Positions 26,511 to 34,980 are shown, counted from the first letter of the stretch. The stretch: 64,000 bases of DNA from SURF-21 sp964462595 (GCA_964462595.1 CAYWXM010000019.1:1-64000); one strand, 5' to 3'. Program-made: numbers and translations. The notes: generated from the sequence alone by a model not told the origin.

Positions 26511-26738
26511 TCAGGAGATGGCGTCGATGGAAGAGACGCTCACGAAAACCGTGTCGCGTTCGTGCCTCTCGCCGGCCAGAGTGCAGCTCACGTTGGCGAT
26601 AACCAGCAGCCCTTCGTCGGTTATCTCCTCGAGGTCGCCGCGGAAATAATGGCCACCGGCCGTCCAGACCATCAGCTCGCTTCCGATCCTGTCCTCGTAA
26701 ATGCGCCGGTATCCTTCGAGTTCCGCCATGGCGCTCAC
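26511..26738 (-). CDS. small LSm-like protein
   Basis: A 75-aa protein. The pattern IGSELMVWTAGGHYFRGDLE, then DEGLLVIANV and VFVSVSSIDAIS, fits an LSm/Hfq-like five-strand barrel (Sm1-like and Sm2-like halves). RNA binding would be an inference; no family name is certain. The GTG start overlaps the stop of the upstream TPR gene (GTGA). An ATG three codons in has GGAG 10 nt upstream and is the alternative start. Confidence 0.6.
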   Translation of the reverse strand: MSAMAELEGYRRIYEDRIGSELMVWTAGGHYFRGDLEEITDEGLLVIANVSCTLAGERHERDTVFVSVSSIDAIS

Positions 26739-27301
26739 GCTCCTTCCTTGAGCTTCTCCAGACGCCTGCGAGCACGGACGTCATGAGGCTTGTAAAACAG
26801 GTAATCCTCCAGGTCCTGCATGGCCTCGTATGCGCAGTCCTTCTCCATCCAGGCCAGCGCCCTTTTATAGTATGCCTGGGCGTAGTCGGGGTAGAGCTCC
26901 AGCGACTTGGTGTAGTCGCTCACCGCGGAATCGTGGTCCCCCGCCCCGGCGTCGATATCCCCCCTTGCGGTATAGGCTGCCGCGAAATCGGGCTTGAGCC
27001 TGATGGCCCTGGTCAAAGCGTCCCTGGCTTCCTCAAAGCGACCCGTCTTACCTAGTGCGATGCCCAGACTGTAATAGGCGACCACGAATTCCGGGTAGAG
27101 CTCCACCGCGCGGGCGTACATGGGCACGGACTGATCCCATTCCCCTTTCGCGTCGTGCATCTGTGCCCGGGAGTTCAGATCGGCTGCCTCCTTTATGGCG
27201 TCGATCCTCCCGCCCGTGAGCGCGAAACCGCACACGGGGCAGTTCTTGACTCCCACGGGTATCTCCCTGGAGCAGTTGAAGCAGCGCGTGGTTTCCGGCA
27301 C
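26735..27301 (-). CDS. TPR-repeat protein with N-terminal zinc ribbon
   Basis: A 188-aa protein. Residues about 7-25 are a zinc ribbon (CFNCSREIPVGVKNCPVCG, two CxxC pairs). Residues about 45-180 hold four TPR units, such as SVPMYARAVELYPEFVVAYY, EARDALTRAIRLKPDFAAAY and AVSDYTKSLELYPDYAQAYY. The GTG start has AAGGA 6 nt upstream. A longer ATG frame would begin inside the tRNA gene and is rejected. The gene lies directly 3' of tRNA-Arg and overlaps the LSm-like gene by 4 nt. It is probably a cytosolic scaffold protein. Confidence 0.8.
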   Translation of the reverse strand: MPETTRCFNCSREIPVGVKNCPVCGFALTGGRIDAIKEAADLNSRAQMHDAKGEWDQSVPMYARAVELYPEFVVAYYSLGIALGKTGRFEEARDALTRAIRLKPDFAAAYTARGDIDAGAGDHDSAVSDYTKSLELYPDYAQAYYKRALAWMEKDCAYEAMQDLEDYLFYKPHDVRARRRLEKLKEGA

Positions 27302-27323
27302 CCCGATTCCTTTGTTGAATAAA

Positions 27324-27398
27324 TGGCGCCCTTGGGGAGATTCGAACTCCCGCACGTGGCTCCGGAGGCCACTGCTCTATCCACTGAGCTACAAGGGC
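27324..27398 (-). tRNA. tRNA-Arg (anticodon CCG)
   Basis: A complete cloverleaf on the minus strand: acceptor GCCCTTG/CAAGGGC, D arm GCTC/GAGC, anticodon stem GTGGC/GCCAC with loop CTCCGGA (anticodon CCG, reads CGG), T arm GGGAG/CTCCC around TTCGAAT, and an encoded CCA end. It decodes a codon expected to be common in this GC-rich genome. The TPR gene begins about 20 nt downstream. Confidence 0.96.
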
Positions 27399-27422
27399 AC
27401 GTATATCCCTTAAATCCATTTC

Positions 27423-27451
27423 ATATTAGCAAGGGGACTGGTGCTTTTCAA
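27423..27451 (-). promoter_or_regulatory. promoter of tRNA-Arg
   Basis: TTGAAA, a 17-nt spacer and TAATAT on the minus strand, with the -10 ending 25 nt before the mature tRNA 5' end. Close to consensus and well placed. Confidence 0.7.
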
Positions 27452-27500
27452 TCGAGCGGCGCCGGCTGAAACCTGCGCTCCTGAAAGACGTGGGCGCCTT

Positions 27501-28508
27501 TCAGGCGGGTAAGTATATCCACTTCTCGCCCTTGTCCTCCCGCCCCACGGCCCCCTGTTCCTCCAGGATAAGAAGGTGTCCCAGGGCTTCCTTGAGGGCC
27601 AGGAAATGATCAACGTCGGGTGGTTTATTCCTTACCTGGGGAAAGAGCTGCAGGGCTACCTCCCATACCGTGCGGCAACCCTCATCCACCGCTTGCCGCG
27701 TTTTCTCCAGGCGCGCCTGGTGATGGATCAGGTTCAACTCTATTCTCTTCTGGACCTTGCGGATAGACCTGCCGTGGCCGGGATAGGCGACGTCGATGTC
27801 GTAAGAGGTGAGCAGGCGCAGGGAATCGAGGAATTGGGGCAGGCCGGTGATGTTTCCATTCCAGGCCGGGCAGTATAGCTCCGGGTTGGGCGTTATGGTG
27901 CGCATGAGGTGATCTCCGGAGAAAAGCAGGCGTTCCTCGGCGAGGTACAGGCATATGTGGCCGGCCGTATGCCCGGGGGTATGGACGATCTCGAGACGGC
28001 GGTCGCCCGCCCTGACCGTCTCGCCTCCATCAAGTAGCACGTCTATGCCGCAGGGCTCCGAGAACTTCGTCCATACCGAAGCCAGTCCGGATACCAGTCG
28101 TTCTATATCAGTCGGAAAGCCCATGGCTGAAGACATCGCCGCATAGCAGTCGTATTCCTCCTGCAGGCGTTCGCCGGCCCTCTCGATACGCGGCTTTTCG
28201 TAAGCGTGGGCCACTACCTGCGCCCCGGTCATCTTCCGCAGCCGTGCCGCCATCCCGCAATGGTCCATGTGTGAATGCGTGAGGTATATGAACGCCAGCT
28301 CCTCGATACCGGCGTTGTGCAAGACCTTTGCGATGATATCCTGAAGCAGCGGGTGGTAGGGACCAGTGTCGATGATCGCCGGGTACTCTCCCTTGAAGAG
28401 GTAGAGGCTTATGTTCTTGAGCTCGTGCCGTATCGGTATATCTATGTGCAATATATCATCGCGTATCGGCTTCACGATACCGGCCAGGTCCATACCGGAG
28501 GGGATCAT
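27501..28508 (-). CDS. MBL-fold metallo-hydrolase
   Basis: A 335-aa metallo-beta-lactamase-fold protein. The metal motif is LTHSHMDHCG; downstream ligands appear as VHTPGHTAGH and LFSGDHLM, then YPGHG. Residues after about 250 look like a winged-helix tail (RQAVDEGCRTVWEVALQLF) common in LACTB2/glyoxalase II-like members. The ATG overlaps the HNH gene stop (ATGA), which decides the start. The substrate is unknown; a thioester or phosphoester hydrolase is plausible. Confidence 0.85.
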   Translation of the reverse strand: MIPSGMDLAGIVKPIRDDILHIDIPIRHELKNISLYLFKGEYPAIIDTGPYHPLLQDIIAKVLHNAGIEELAFIYLTHSHMDHCGMAARLRKMTGAQVVAHAYEKPRIERAGERLQEEYDCYAAMSSAMGFPTDIERLVSGLASVWTKFSEPCGIDVLLDGGETVRAGDRRLEIVHTPGHTAGHICLYLAEERLLFSGDHLMRTITPNPELYCPAWNGNITGLPQFLDSLRLLTSYDIDVAYPGHGRSIRKVQKRIELNLIHHQARLEKTRQAVDEGCRTVWEVALQLFPQVRNKPPDVDHFLALKEALGHLLILEEQGAVGREDKGEKWIYLPA

Positions 28509-29005
28509 CCCACCAACGCCGTTTCCAGGTAGGGTTCCCAGGTGGGATGGATATCGGTGGCCAAGCTCAAGATCCACATGTGATCGGGTAGCGGGGCCGG
28601 TTTGCGCATGAGTTTGAGGCCCGCCTCGGAAGGCAGCCTGTTCATTTTCTTTGCGTTGCAGTGGCGGCAGGCCGCAACGACGTTATCCCAGGTATGCTGC
28701 CCACCCCGGCTGCGCGGGACGACGTGGTCGATGCTCTCCGCCTTCGCACCGCAGTACTGGCAAATATGCCCGTCGCGCAGGAAGACGGCGCGTCGGCTGA
28801 GCGAAACGCTGCGGTAGGGGATCTTCACGTAATACACGAGTCTGATCACGGTGGGAAAGGGCATGCTCATGTGCTCGGAATGCAGGTAATCGCCGCGTTT
28901 CTCGATGATCTCCGCCTTGTCCTTTAGCACCAGCACCGCGGCTCGCTTGACGTTGACCAGGTTCAGTGGCTCGTAGGAAGCATTGAGGACCAATACCCTG
29001 CGCAT
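28505..29005 (-). CDS. HNH endonuclease family protein
   Basis: A 166-aa protein of the small HNH family common in Actinomycetota and Cyanobacteria. It starts MRRVLVLNASYEPLNLVNVK. The zinc-bound HNH core is CQYCGAKAESIDHVVPRSRG, then GQHTWDNVVAACRHCNAKK. The start has AAGGATACG before the ATG. It is translationally coupled to the MBL hydrolase. No restriction-modification or phage genes surround it, so this is probably a housekeeping member of unknown target. Confidence 0.88.
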   Translation of the reverse strand: MRRVLVLNASYEPLNLVNVKRAAVLVLKDKAEIIEKRGDYLHSEHMSMPFPTVIRLVYYVKIPYRSVSLSRRAVFLRDGHICQYCGAKAESIDHVVPRSRGGQHTWDNVVAACRHCNAKKMNRLPSEAGLKLMRKPAPLPDHMWILSLATDIHPTWEPYLETALVG

Positions 29006-29143
29006 CGTATCCTTTTTACCCGGCGGCACACGCTTCAAGATATCTCAATCCGTCGCCGCGCGCCCTCGGCCTCCTTTTCTCCTCCCGTAATGTGATATTC
29101 GAGACTAATGATAAACCATCACCGTCAAGCAGGTCGACCCCGT

Positions 29144-29761
29144 TCAGGTTTCAGCCAGCAAGCGCTCGGCTGCTATCTCCGCCAGCTCCGACAGGTCCTC
29201 TGTCGACAGGTAACCCGGTGCGGAAGCATCGAACAGCACGCGGGCCGAGGCGGGGAACTCGTCGTCCGCCTCGTTGAAGATTATGAGCAGCGGGACTCTC
29301 GGCAGGACCCTCCAGGAGGCCACCACGTCTCCCGGCAGGTCCGGCGAATCCGCGTTTTGTCTGGCCCACTCCCGTAGCGACTCCAGTCGTCCCACCAGGC
29401 CTTTTGAGAGCGGCCCTTCCACGTCAGCCACAAAAGCCGGCTCGTGGTAACGGGCTCCCGGAAGGTCACGGTAAGAAACCCACCGCTCCTCGACCGGGGC
29501 ACCCGTTGCGCTCATCAGGTAATGCAGTATTATCAGCTCCTCGTAGCCGCCTGCCGGGCTGCCATCCGCGCTACGCACCTCTCCCGTGGGAAAAGACACT
29601 CTATACTCCTCGCCGAAGAACGGCACCCTGAACAAGCCTTCCGAGAAGGAATATGAGGTCCCCGACCTGGATGCCGCCCATGCGGGATCCAGCTGCTCGA
29701 ACCCTGCTCTCGCCTTCTGCCGCGCTTCCCTCAATTGATCTGGACCGTGTTCCTGCGTCAT
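29144..29761 (-). CDS. DUF3786-like protein
   Basis: A 205-aa soluble protein. Residues about 45-100 (YSFSEGLFRVPFFGEEYRVS ... GGYEELIILHYLMSATGAPV) and about 105-180 (WVSYRDLPGARYHEPAF ... LLIIFNEADDEFPASARVLF) look like DUF3786, a family I associate with anaerobes. GGAGGG lies 6 nt before the ATG; the longer frame adds unlikely residues. No cysteine cluster is present here. It follows the queuosine genes on the same strand at about 110 nt. Function unknown. Confidence 0.6.
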   Translation of the reverse strand: MTQEHGPDQLREARQKARAGFEQLDPAWAASRSGTSYSFSEGLFRVPFFGEEYRVSFPTGEVRSADGSPAGGYEELIILHYLMSATGAPVEERWVSYRDLPGARYHEPAFVADVEGPLSKGLVGRLESLREWARQNADSPDLPGDVVASWRVLPRVPLLIIFNEADDEFPASARVLFDASAPGYLSTEDLSELAEIAAERLLAET

Positions 29762-29868
29762 CTCATACCCTCCAGGCAGATCCTTATACCCTGTCGTATC
29801 AAGCGTCAACGCCTACGAGCAAGAACATATCATATACAGGCCTCACGTCCATGATCTGCTTATGCTCC

Positions 29869-30609
29869 TTACTTTGCCCCCCAGGCGAGGTGGGTCTGCG
29901 GTATTACCCTGACGTCCTCGAAGAAATCCCTCGCCATGCGCTGCAACTCGAACGCCCGTTGCGGGGTTATCCCGGCCTCTTTGAGGGCCAGGGTTGCGGG
30001 CTGCAGAACCAGCGTCGTCCCGCCCCCCGTTCCACTGAGTTCTTCGCATGCCCTCGCAAGCTCTTCTTCCCCCGTCGCCGCATCGACAACCGCCTTGAGA
30101 AACAGCTTCCCCGGGGGCACCCTGGCGATAAAACCGCGGTGTAGCGGTATGAGGTCTTCCCCACCCTGGGTCGAGGGAAGCTTGATATCCATGGCTATCC
30201 AGTCGACCCAGGGCAGCACCAGTTCCAAGCCCTCTGCCAGGGTGCCGTTCGTTTCCAGGTAAATGTCCATGCCGCCGCCCTTCAGCATCGGGAGCAGGGA
30301 AGACAGTTCGCGAGCCTGCAGCAGCGGTTCCCCACCGGTTATGCTGACGGAATGCATGCTCCTGTCCCATAGCCCGGCGACGAGCCTGCCGGTTTCAGCC
30401 ACGTCTATAGGATTGGCTATTCTCTCTTTTTCGCCCTTCCATCCGTAAACCGTGCACCTCTCCACCCGCTCCCAGGCCTCGGGAGTATCGCAGTAGGAAC
30501 AGCGCAGGTTGCAACCCGATAGCCTCAGAAACACCTGGGGGACACCGACCATGATGCCCTCTCCCTGGAAGGAGGGAAAAATCTCGTGTACGAAAAGTTC
30601 GTGGCTCAT
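29869..30609 (-). CDS. queE: 7-carboxy-7-deazaguanine synthase QueE
   Basis: QueE is the radical SAM enzyme that contracts the ring of 6-carboxytetrahydropterin to 7-carboxy-7-deazaguanine. The 246-aa protein begins HELFVHEIFPSFQGEG and has the cluster motif CNLRCSYCDTPEAW (CX3CX2C) near residue 33, then SITGGEPLLQ and IYLETNG. This is the full-length, non-minimal form. No strong ribosome-binding site is visible before the ATG, which lies 10 nt after the DUF366 stop. It closes the queD-queC-DUF366-queE group. Confidence 0.94.
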   Translation of the reverse strand: MSHELFVHEIFPSFQGEGIMVGVPQVFLRLSGCNLRCSYCDTPEAWERVERCTVYGWKGEKERIANPIDVAETGRLVAGLWDRSMHSVSITGGEPLLQARELSSLLPMLKGGGMDIYLETNGTLAEGLELVLPWVDWIAMDIKLPSTQGGEDLIPLHRGFIARVPPGKLFLKAVVDAATGEEELARACEELSGTGGGTTLVLQPATLALKEAGITPQRAFELQRMARDFFEDVRVIPQTHLAWGAK

Positions 30610-30619
30610 ATAAAGGTTA

Positions 30620-31207
30620 TCAGTTAACGCCCCTGACTTTACAGCGTGCCAGCTCGATGCCCTTCATCTCGTTGATAAATCCCTGTAGCACCTTGAGGAT
30701 GAAGTCGTCCACCGGAACATCCAGATCCTCCAGGCCCAAGGTAGGAACGGGCGTGTTGAGGCTGGAGACGTTGACGCCGGTGTGGATAAGGGTGGATACG
30801 GGGCTCACCGTCGCTACCGAGACGGTCAACTTACGGTCTTCGTCCTTACCCTCTTCCGCCTCGACCTCTATATAAAGGTCATCGCCCTTCCTGCTGATGA
30901 AAAGCTCGGGCTTGATTTCCTCGATCACGTCCTTTACCAAGCACAGGAAGAGCCTCTGGATGAGCACGGCACGGCCCAGGTCGCCGTCGAATAGCTCCAC
31001 GATGAAATGGGCCATCTCTTCGCTTGCTATCTCGTCCTTGTTCTTGCGGTCCTCCATATCCACGAGGTTTTCCACCCCAACGCGGCAAGGTCCGCGGAAG
31101 GCCAGAACGGAATCGCCCTGTACGTCGTGCTCGGAATAGGCATACAGAGAATGGAGCTGCGAACCGTCGTAGGTGATCTTTTTGCCCTTGACATATTTGC
31201 CTTTCAT
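30620..31207 (-). CDS. DUF366 family protein in queuosine cluster
   Basis: A 195-aa protein starting MKGKYVKGKKITYDGSQLHS after an AGGAGG site. The stretch DSVLAFRGPCRVGVENLVD and the later SVATVSPVSTLIHTGVNVSS fit DUF366, a small archaeal/bacterial family. It lies between queC and queE on the same strand. I infer a role tied to deazaguanine or queuosine metabolism from position alone. There are no membrane segments. Confidence 0.65.
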   Translation of the reverse strand: MKGKYVKGKKITYDGSQLHSLYAYSEHDVQGDSVLAFRGPCRVGVENLVDMEDRKNKDEIASEEMAHFIVELFDGDLGRAVLIQRLFLCLVKDVIEEIKPELFISRKGDDLYIEVEAEEGKDEDRKLTVSVATVSPVSTLIHTGVNVSSLNTPVPTLGLEDLDVPVDDFILKVLQGFINEMKGIELARCKVRGVN

Positions 31208-31240
31208 GGCTCCTCCTGTTTCATTCCGCTGCCTCCTCGC

Positions 31241-31942
31241 TCAAGGCTTGTTTGCGAAGAGTCCGACCAGCCTGCTTAAAACCCCGAGATGCTCGGCCGC
31301 CGCCAGCAGGCGCACGCATGACTCGCAAGAACCGCACATCAATTCCTCCCCATTATAGCACGACCATACATAGCGAAAGTCCAGCTCACGCGCCATCGCC
31401 TCACGCAATATTCCCATTTTATCCCATGCTATCGTGAAGCTTCGCAGTCTCACCTGGGTCAGGGTCGAATATCTGAGCGCGCGGTTCACCTCCTTTACGA
31501 AAGCGGTGGAGTTATCGGGGAAGGCGTCACCCTCCTCCGCGTTGAGGCCCATTACCACCCACTCCATTCCGCAGGATTCGGCCACACAAGCTCCCATATT
31601 GGCCAGGAGCCCGTTACGGTTGGGAACCCATACCGCGCGCATGCCTTCCTCGACACGGGAGGCATCGGCAAGATATCCGGCTTCGAGTTCTGGAAGCGGC
31701 ACCCGCGCTGTTGTGAGGGCATCCTGCGAAATTCTTCCAAGCCAGGTAGCATCCAGCACCTTGTGTGGCACGCCGTAAGCCTCGCACAGGTCACGCGATC
31801 TCTGCACCTCGCGCCTGGCCGCCCTCTGCCCGTAATCGACCGTGACGGCCATTCCTATTCCACCCTCCTCCAGGGCCATGAGGAAATTAACCACTGAGTC
31901 CAGCCCTGCTGATAGCAGTATCAGGTTGCTGCCCTCGCTCAT
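31241..31942 (-). CDS. queC: 7-cyano-7-deazaguanine synthase QueC-like
   Basis: QueC converts 7-carboxy-7-deazaguanine to preQ0 with ATP and ammonia. The 233-aa protein has a PP-loop LLSAGLDSVVN (Ala in place of the usual second Gly), NRNGLLANMGACVAES, GLNAEEGDAFPDNS, and the C-terminal zinc site built from CYNGEELMCGSCESC. The ATG overlaps the queD stop (ATGA) and follows GGGAGGAGGA; the longer upstream frame is a shadow of queD. The SAGLDS variant should still bind ATP, but is worth noting. Confidence 0.9.
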   Translation of the reverse strand: MSEGSNLILLSAGLDSVVNFLMALEEGGIGMAVTVDYGQRAARREVQRSRDLCEAYGVPHKVLDATWLGRISQDALTTARVPLPELEAGYLADASRVEEGMRAVWVPNRNGLLANMGACVAESCGMEWVVMGLNAEEGDAFPDNSTAFVKEVNRALRYSTLTQVRLRSFTIAWDKMGILREAMARELDFRYVWSCYNGEELMCGSCESCVRLLAAAEHLGVLSRLVGLFANKP

Positions 31943-32328
31943 TCCTCCTCCCGGTACAGTACCCTGGTATCGGGCGATTCGGAAACGCTCACCCACGAAA
32001 GGCGTATTCCGGTGGGGAGTTCGGACAGCTTGTCCGCGAGAGAAAGGTACACGAAACGGGCGATGTTCTCTGAGGTCGGGGACAGCTCGGTGAAAGGTTC
32101 CACCTCGTTGAGACAACGGTGGTCGAGGGGTTCTATTATCTCCTCCAGCAAGCGCTTGAGGTCATGAAAATCCACGAGCAGGTGAGATGGCCCCAGCTGA
32201 GAACCCGCCAGTGCCGCTTCCACCCGGAAGCTGTGCCCGTGCATACGGGCACATGGGCCATCGTAGTCACGAAGCATGTGGGCCGCGTCAAAATGTGTGC
32301 TCGCTCTTATCTCGAATATTCCGGACAT
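31939..32328 (-). CDS. queD: 6-carboxytetrahydropterin synthase QueD
   Basis: QueD makes 6-carboxytetrahydropterin from dihydroneopterin triphosphate. The 129-aa T-fold protein has FDAAHML and HGHSF (zinc histidines) and CARMHGH with the catalytic Cys near residue 26; DFHDLKRLLEEII and LDHRCLNE follow. GGAGG lies 8 nt upstream of the ATG. It is the first of the queD-queC-DUF366-queE genes; GTP cyclohydrolase, which would feed it, is not in the window. Confidence 0.95.
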   Translation of the reverse strand: MSGIFEIRASTHFDAAHMLRDYDGPCARMHGHSFRVEAALAGSQLGPSHLLVDFHDLKRLLEEIIEPLDHRCLNEVEPFTELSPTSENIARFVYLSLADKLSELPTGIRLSWVSVSESPDTRVLYREEE

Positions 32329-32376
32329 CCTTTTCCTCCAGTGGCGCCTTGCTGTTAAGACCCGGATCCGCGATCA

Positions 32377-33138
32377 TCACGATCGCCTCGCCAGCTTGCA
32401 GCATCCCACGGCGGCGGTGAAGTCCGGGGGCTCCGGCACCACCGGCTCCAGGCGCAACCGCTCTCCAAGAAGCACGCGCAGGGCTTTATTGTATGCCACT
32501 CCCCCGGTGAGCACCAAGGTGCTCACCTGGAAGCGCGACAGCAGTGGGAGCATGCGCCTGAGGATGGCATGGTTCACCCCCGCCGCCAATCTCTCCAGCG
32601 CATGGCCCTCACCTATCAGGCCCACCAGCTCGGTCTCCCCAAAGATAGCGCAGGTCGCCGAGAGTTCCACCGGGTCGAGCCAATGCTCCCCCATTTCCTG
32701 CAGGCTCATACCCAGAGCCGCCGACATATTCTCCATGAATTTTCCCGAAGAAGCCGCGCAGCGGTCGTTGGCGGCAAAATCGACCATGCGGCCTTCTCGC
32801 ACCAGCATAGCCTTGGAGTCCTGCCCCCCAACATCGAGGATCACCGTGTCGCTCAGTCCAGTCAGCGAGGTAACCCCCGCCACGATGGACTCCAGCTCAG
32901 GCACCATAACCGCCCCGCCCCCCAGGCGGGCACGACCATAACCTGTCGCCGCCAGCGCGGGCTCCTCGCCCAGGCCCAGGGAGGCGCGTCGCAGTTCCCC
33001 TCCTCCCGGTCCGGGTTCGATAAAGGTACGATAGAATTGAGCCGTATCGTAAGGGCCCATGAAGCGATATCTCCCGTCCTCCTCAACGGCCACCTTTACA
33101 TACCTGCTCCCCAGGTCGACGCCGTAAAAAACAGTCAT
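32377..33138 (-). CDS. BadF/BcrAD-type [4Fe-4S] ATPase activase
   Basis: A 253-aa member of the ASKHA ATPases that inject low-potential electrons into 2-hydroxyacyl-CoA dehydratase or related enzymes. The phosphate-1 loop is FYGVDLGSRYVKVAV, the second loop ILDVGGQDSKAMLV, and the adenosine motif VLTGGVAYNKAL. The bridging cluster Cys residues are in NDRCAASSGKFME and SATCAIFGETELVGLI. The ATG overlaps the stop of the HgdB-like gene by 4 nt. The partner in the same operon is a single subunit, suggesting a double-cubane-type system rather than a classical dehydratase. Confidence 0.9.
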   Translation of the reverse strand: MTVFYGVDLGSRYVKVAVEEDGRYRFMGPYDTAQFYRTFIEPGPGGGELRRASLGLGEEPALAATGYGRARLGGGAVMVPELESIVAGVTSLTGLSDTVILDVGGQDSKAMLVREGRMVDFAANDRCAASSGKFMENMSAALGMSLQEMGEHWLDPVELSATCAIFGETELVGLIGEGHALERLAAGVNHAILRRMLPLLSRFQVSTLVLTGGVAYNKALRVLLGERLRLEPVVPEPPDFTAAVGCCKLARRS

Positions 33139-34145
33139 GCCGTCTTCCCCCCTCGCAGTATTGAGACGAAGTTCTCCAGGCGCATGCGGGTGCGGGCATC
33201 CAGGCGCGTGTTGTTGTCGAGCTCGACGGTGAGGATGGGGATATTCAAGGTCCTGCGCATGATTATGTCCTCCACCTGGCGGAAGCAGAAACTCTGCACG
33301 TAATGTATAAGGCCATCCAGTCGCCGCTTTTCCATCTCGTGCTTTATATCCTCCAGCCTGTAAAAGACGGAGTAAGGATAGCTGTAGAGCCTATATCTCT
33401 CCACCATATCCATCGTGTCGAAGGGCAGGCTGAACTGGCGCTGCGTCTCGTTATATAACACCCTCGCGCCCAGCTCCTCCAGGTAATCATAGATACCCGG
33501 GGCTATGGGCGGCACCCCCAGGTATCCCAGGCGTACCATGTTATCTGCGGGGGTGAAAACGGCGTCATCCCCTCTCCTTTCCGCCTGCTCTATAAAGCCA
33601 TCCAGCTTGGCCTCGAAGACATCCGGGTCTCCCTCCATGTCACTGCAGCTAACTAGGTATAGGTGATTCTCAAATCCCTTTACCAGCCCCTCGTCCCAGG
33701 TGAGATCGTCGATGCGATGCGCCTTGCGGCGTGGGCGGTCCAGGTGGCGCATGGCCTCGTATGCTTCATCTCGCTCCACCCCCATCCGGCTCATGAATAT
33801 CTTTAATTGCGTGGAGAGCAGTTCGTAATCCCTCTCGTACGGATAAGCGAAGGGGATGACCTCAACCCCATCCGATTGCAGTGTCTCCATCAGCGCCTGG
33901 GTATTCGAGCAGTCTCCCTGGGTGACCGCGACCACCGCCGCCAGGTCATCCATCCTCCGCGCCGCCCCGTAAATTCCCTTTACCCAGGCGCAGAAAGAGC
34001 GCGGAAAACCCGCCAGCTCCGCCTCTTCGACCAGCTCCTGCTTTTCGGGATGGGACACGAATACGTTGTTCAGATCCACCGGCACGTGTCCCGCGGCATA
34101 GATGACCTCTATGGGCAAGGTGGTGGTAATACCTATCTTCGCCAT
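33135..34145 (-). CDS. 2-hydroxyacyl-CoA dehydratase D-component-like Fe-S protein
   Basis: A 336-aa HgdB/BcrB-like protein. It begins MAKIGITTTLPIEVIYAAGH and keeps cysteines at about 52 (SFCAWVKG), 79 (QGDCSN), 168 (VSCSD) and 288 (SFCFRQ), the usual Fe-S ligand pattern of the family. TVELDNNTRLDARTRMRLENF closes it. Only one such subunit is present, whereas dehydratases need two. Double-cubane cluster proteins (DCCP) also use a single subunit with an activase, so I favour that relationship. The true substrate is unknown. Confidence 0.8.
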   Translation of the reverse strand: MAKIGITTTLPIEVIYAAGHVPVDLNNVFVSHPEKQELVEEAELAGFPRSFCAWVKGIYGAARRMDDLAAVVAVTQGDCSNTQALMETLQSDGVEVIPFAYPYERDYELLSTQLKIFMSRMGVERDEAYEAMRHLDRPRRKAHRIDDLTWDEGLVKGFENHLYLVSCSDMEGDPDVFEAKLDGFIEQAERRGDDAVFTPADNMVRLGYLGVPPIAPGIYDYLEELGARVLYNETQRQFSLPFDTMDMVERYRLYSYPYSVFYRLEDIKHEMEKRRLDGLIHYVQSFCFRQVEDIIMRRTLNIPILTVELDNNTRLDARTRMRLENFVSILRGGKTA

Positions 34146-34215
34146 GATAAGCAGATAATATCACCTTTGATTCCGCTGGCGGTTAAGCGGCATCCGTCAT
34201 GGCCGTGCAGTACCC

Positions 34216-34746
34216 TTAAAGGCCTAATTCGCGCAGCCTCTCGAGGGGTGCGGAGTTCTCCTCTTTGAGCAGGTAAGGACATCCCTCCAGCGAACGGTCC
34301 CCCTCTACCAGCGCCGCCGCGAAAGCCATGCAACTCGGTAAGCCACACTCGCCGCAGTTGGTGCGGGGCAGGTTTTTGAGTATATCTATGACTTGGGGGG
34401 GATTGCTGGCTGTCTCATCCGGAGTGATCTCCGCCATGCGTCTCCAGACATCGTTTATCATCTCAACCGCTTCATCGATGAGTTCTTTCCCCTCGCCGCG
34501 CTCTACCACGCCGCTCACAGCCAGTTCGTGGGGACGCAATGCGTATTTCCTCGCATCCTCCCTCCAGATTATCCATTGCTTGTTCCCGCTGTAGAAGGTC
34601 CTCTCCAGGACCGCGTTCAGATATGGCATGACTTCGGAAACATCGTCGGTCAGATGAGCCTTGGCGGCCCAGATGGGTGCGCCTGGCAGGCAGGCGGGGT
34701 CGCATAGCTCCAACTCGTACTTATCTATAAGGTCCTTCTCGCCCAA
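34216..34746 (-). CDS. Fe-S protein with ACDS-gamma-like four-Cys domain
   Basis: A 176-aa protein. The C-terminal region (residues about 128-158) has TNCGECGLPSCMAFAAALVEG and then LEGCPYL, the four-Cys [4Fe-4S] domain (PF04060-like) found in corrinoid Fe-S proteins and RnfB. Two further Cys lie near residues 15 and 19. The start is a TTG with AAGGAGGG 6 nt upstream. It opens the three-gene set with the HgdB-like protein and activase, so a ferredoxin-like electron feed to them is a reasonable inference. Confidence 0.75.
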   Translation of the reverse strand: MGEKDLIDKYELELCDPACLPGAPIWAAKAHLTDDVSEVMPYLNAVLERTFYSGNKQWIIWREDARKYALRPHELAVSGVVERGEGKELIDEAVEMINDVWRRMAEITPDETASNPPQVIDILKNLPRTNCGECGLPSCMAFAAALVEGDRSLEGCPYLLKEENSAPLERLRELGL

Positions 34747-34980
34747 TCAACCCTCCTTATCTCGCAGTTCGGCCTTTCACGCGGATTAGACTCCACTCAG
34801 GTATCATCCTCCTACATATTTTATTGTCACAGCTAATAGTGCGGATAATCAAGCTCAACCATCATTCCGGGCAAAGGACGCCCCGCCCTGCTCCTGTCCG
34901 CAGAAGCACCCGGCCACCCCGGGGACTGCGGGGTCAGCCCGAGGCAACCATCCGGGCATACAAACAGCGGAAAGGGAGGT

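Noticed and set aside
26735..27355. Longer ATG start for the TPR protein
   Set aside because: It would begin inside tRNA-Arg; the GTG at 27301 has a proper ribosome-binding site.
29144..29502. Alternative frames opposite and within the DUF3786-like gene
   Set aside because: No start sites or motifs; typical GC-rich overlapping frames.
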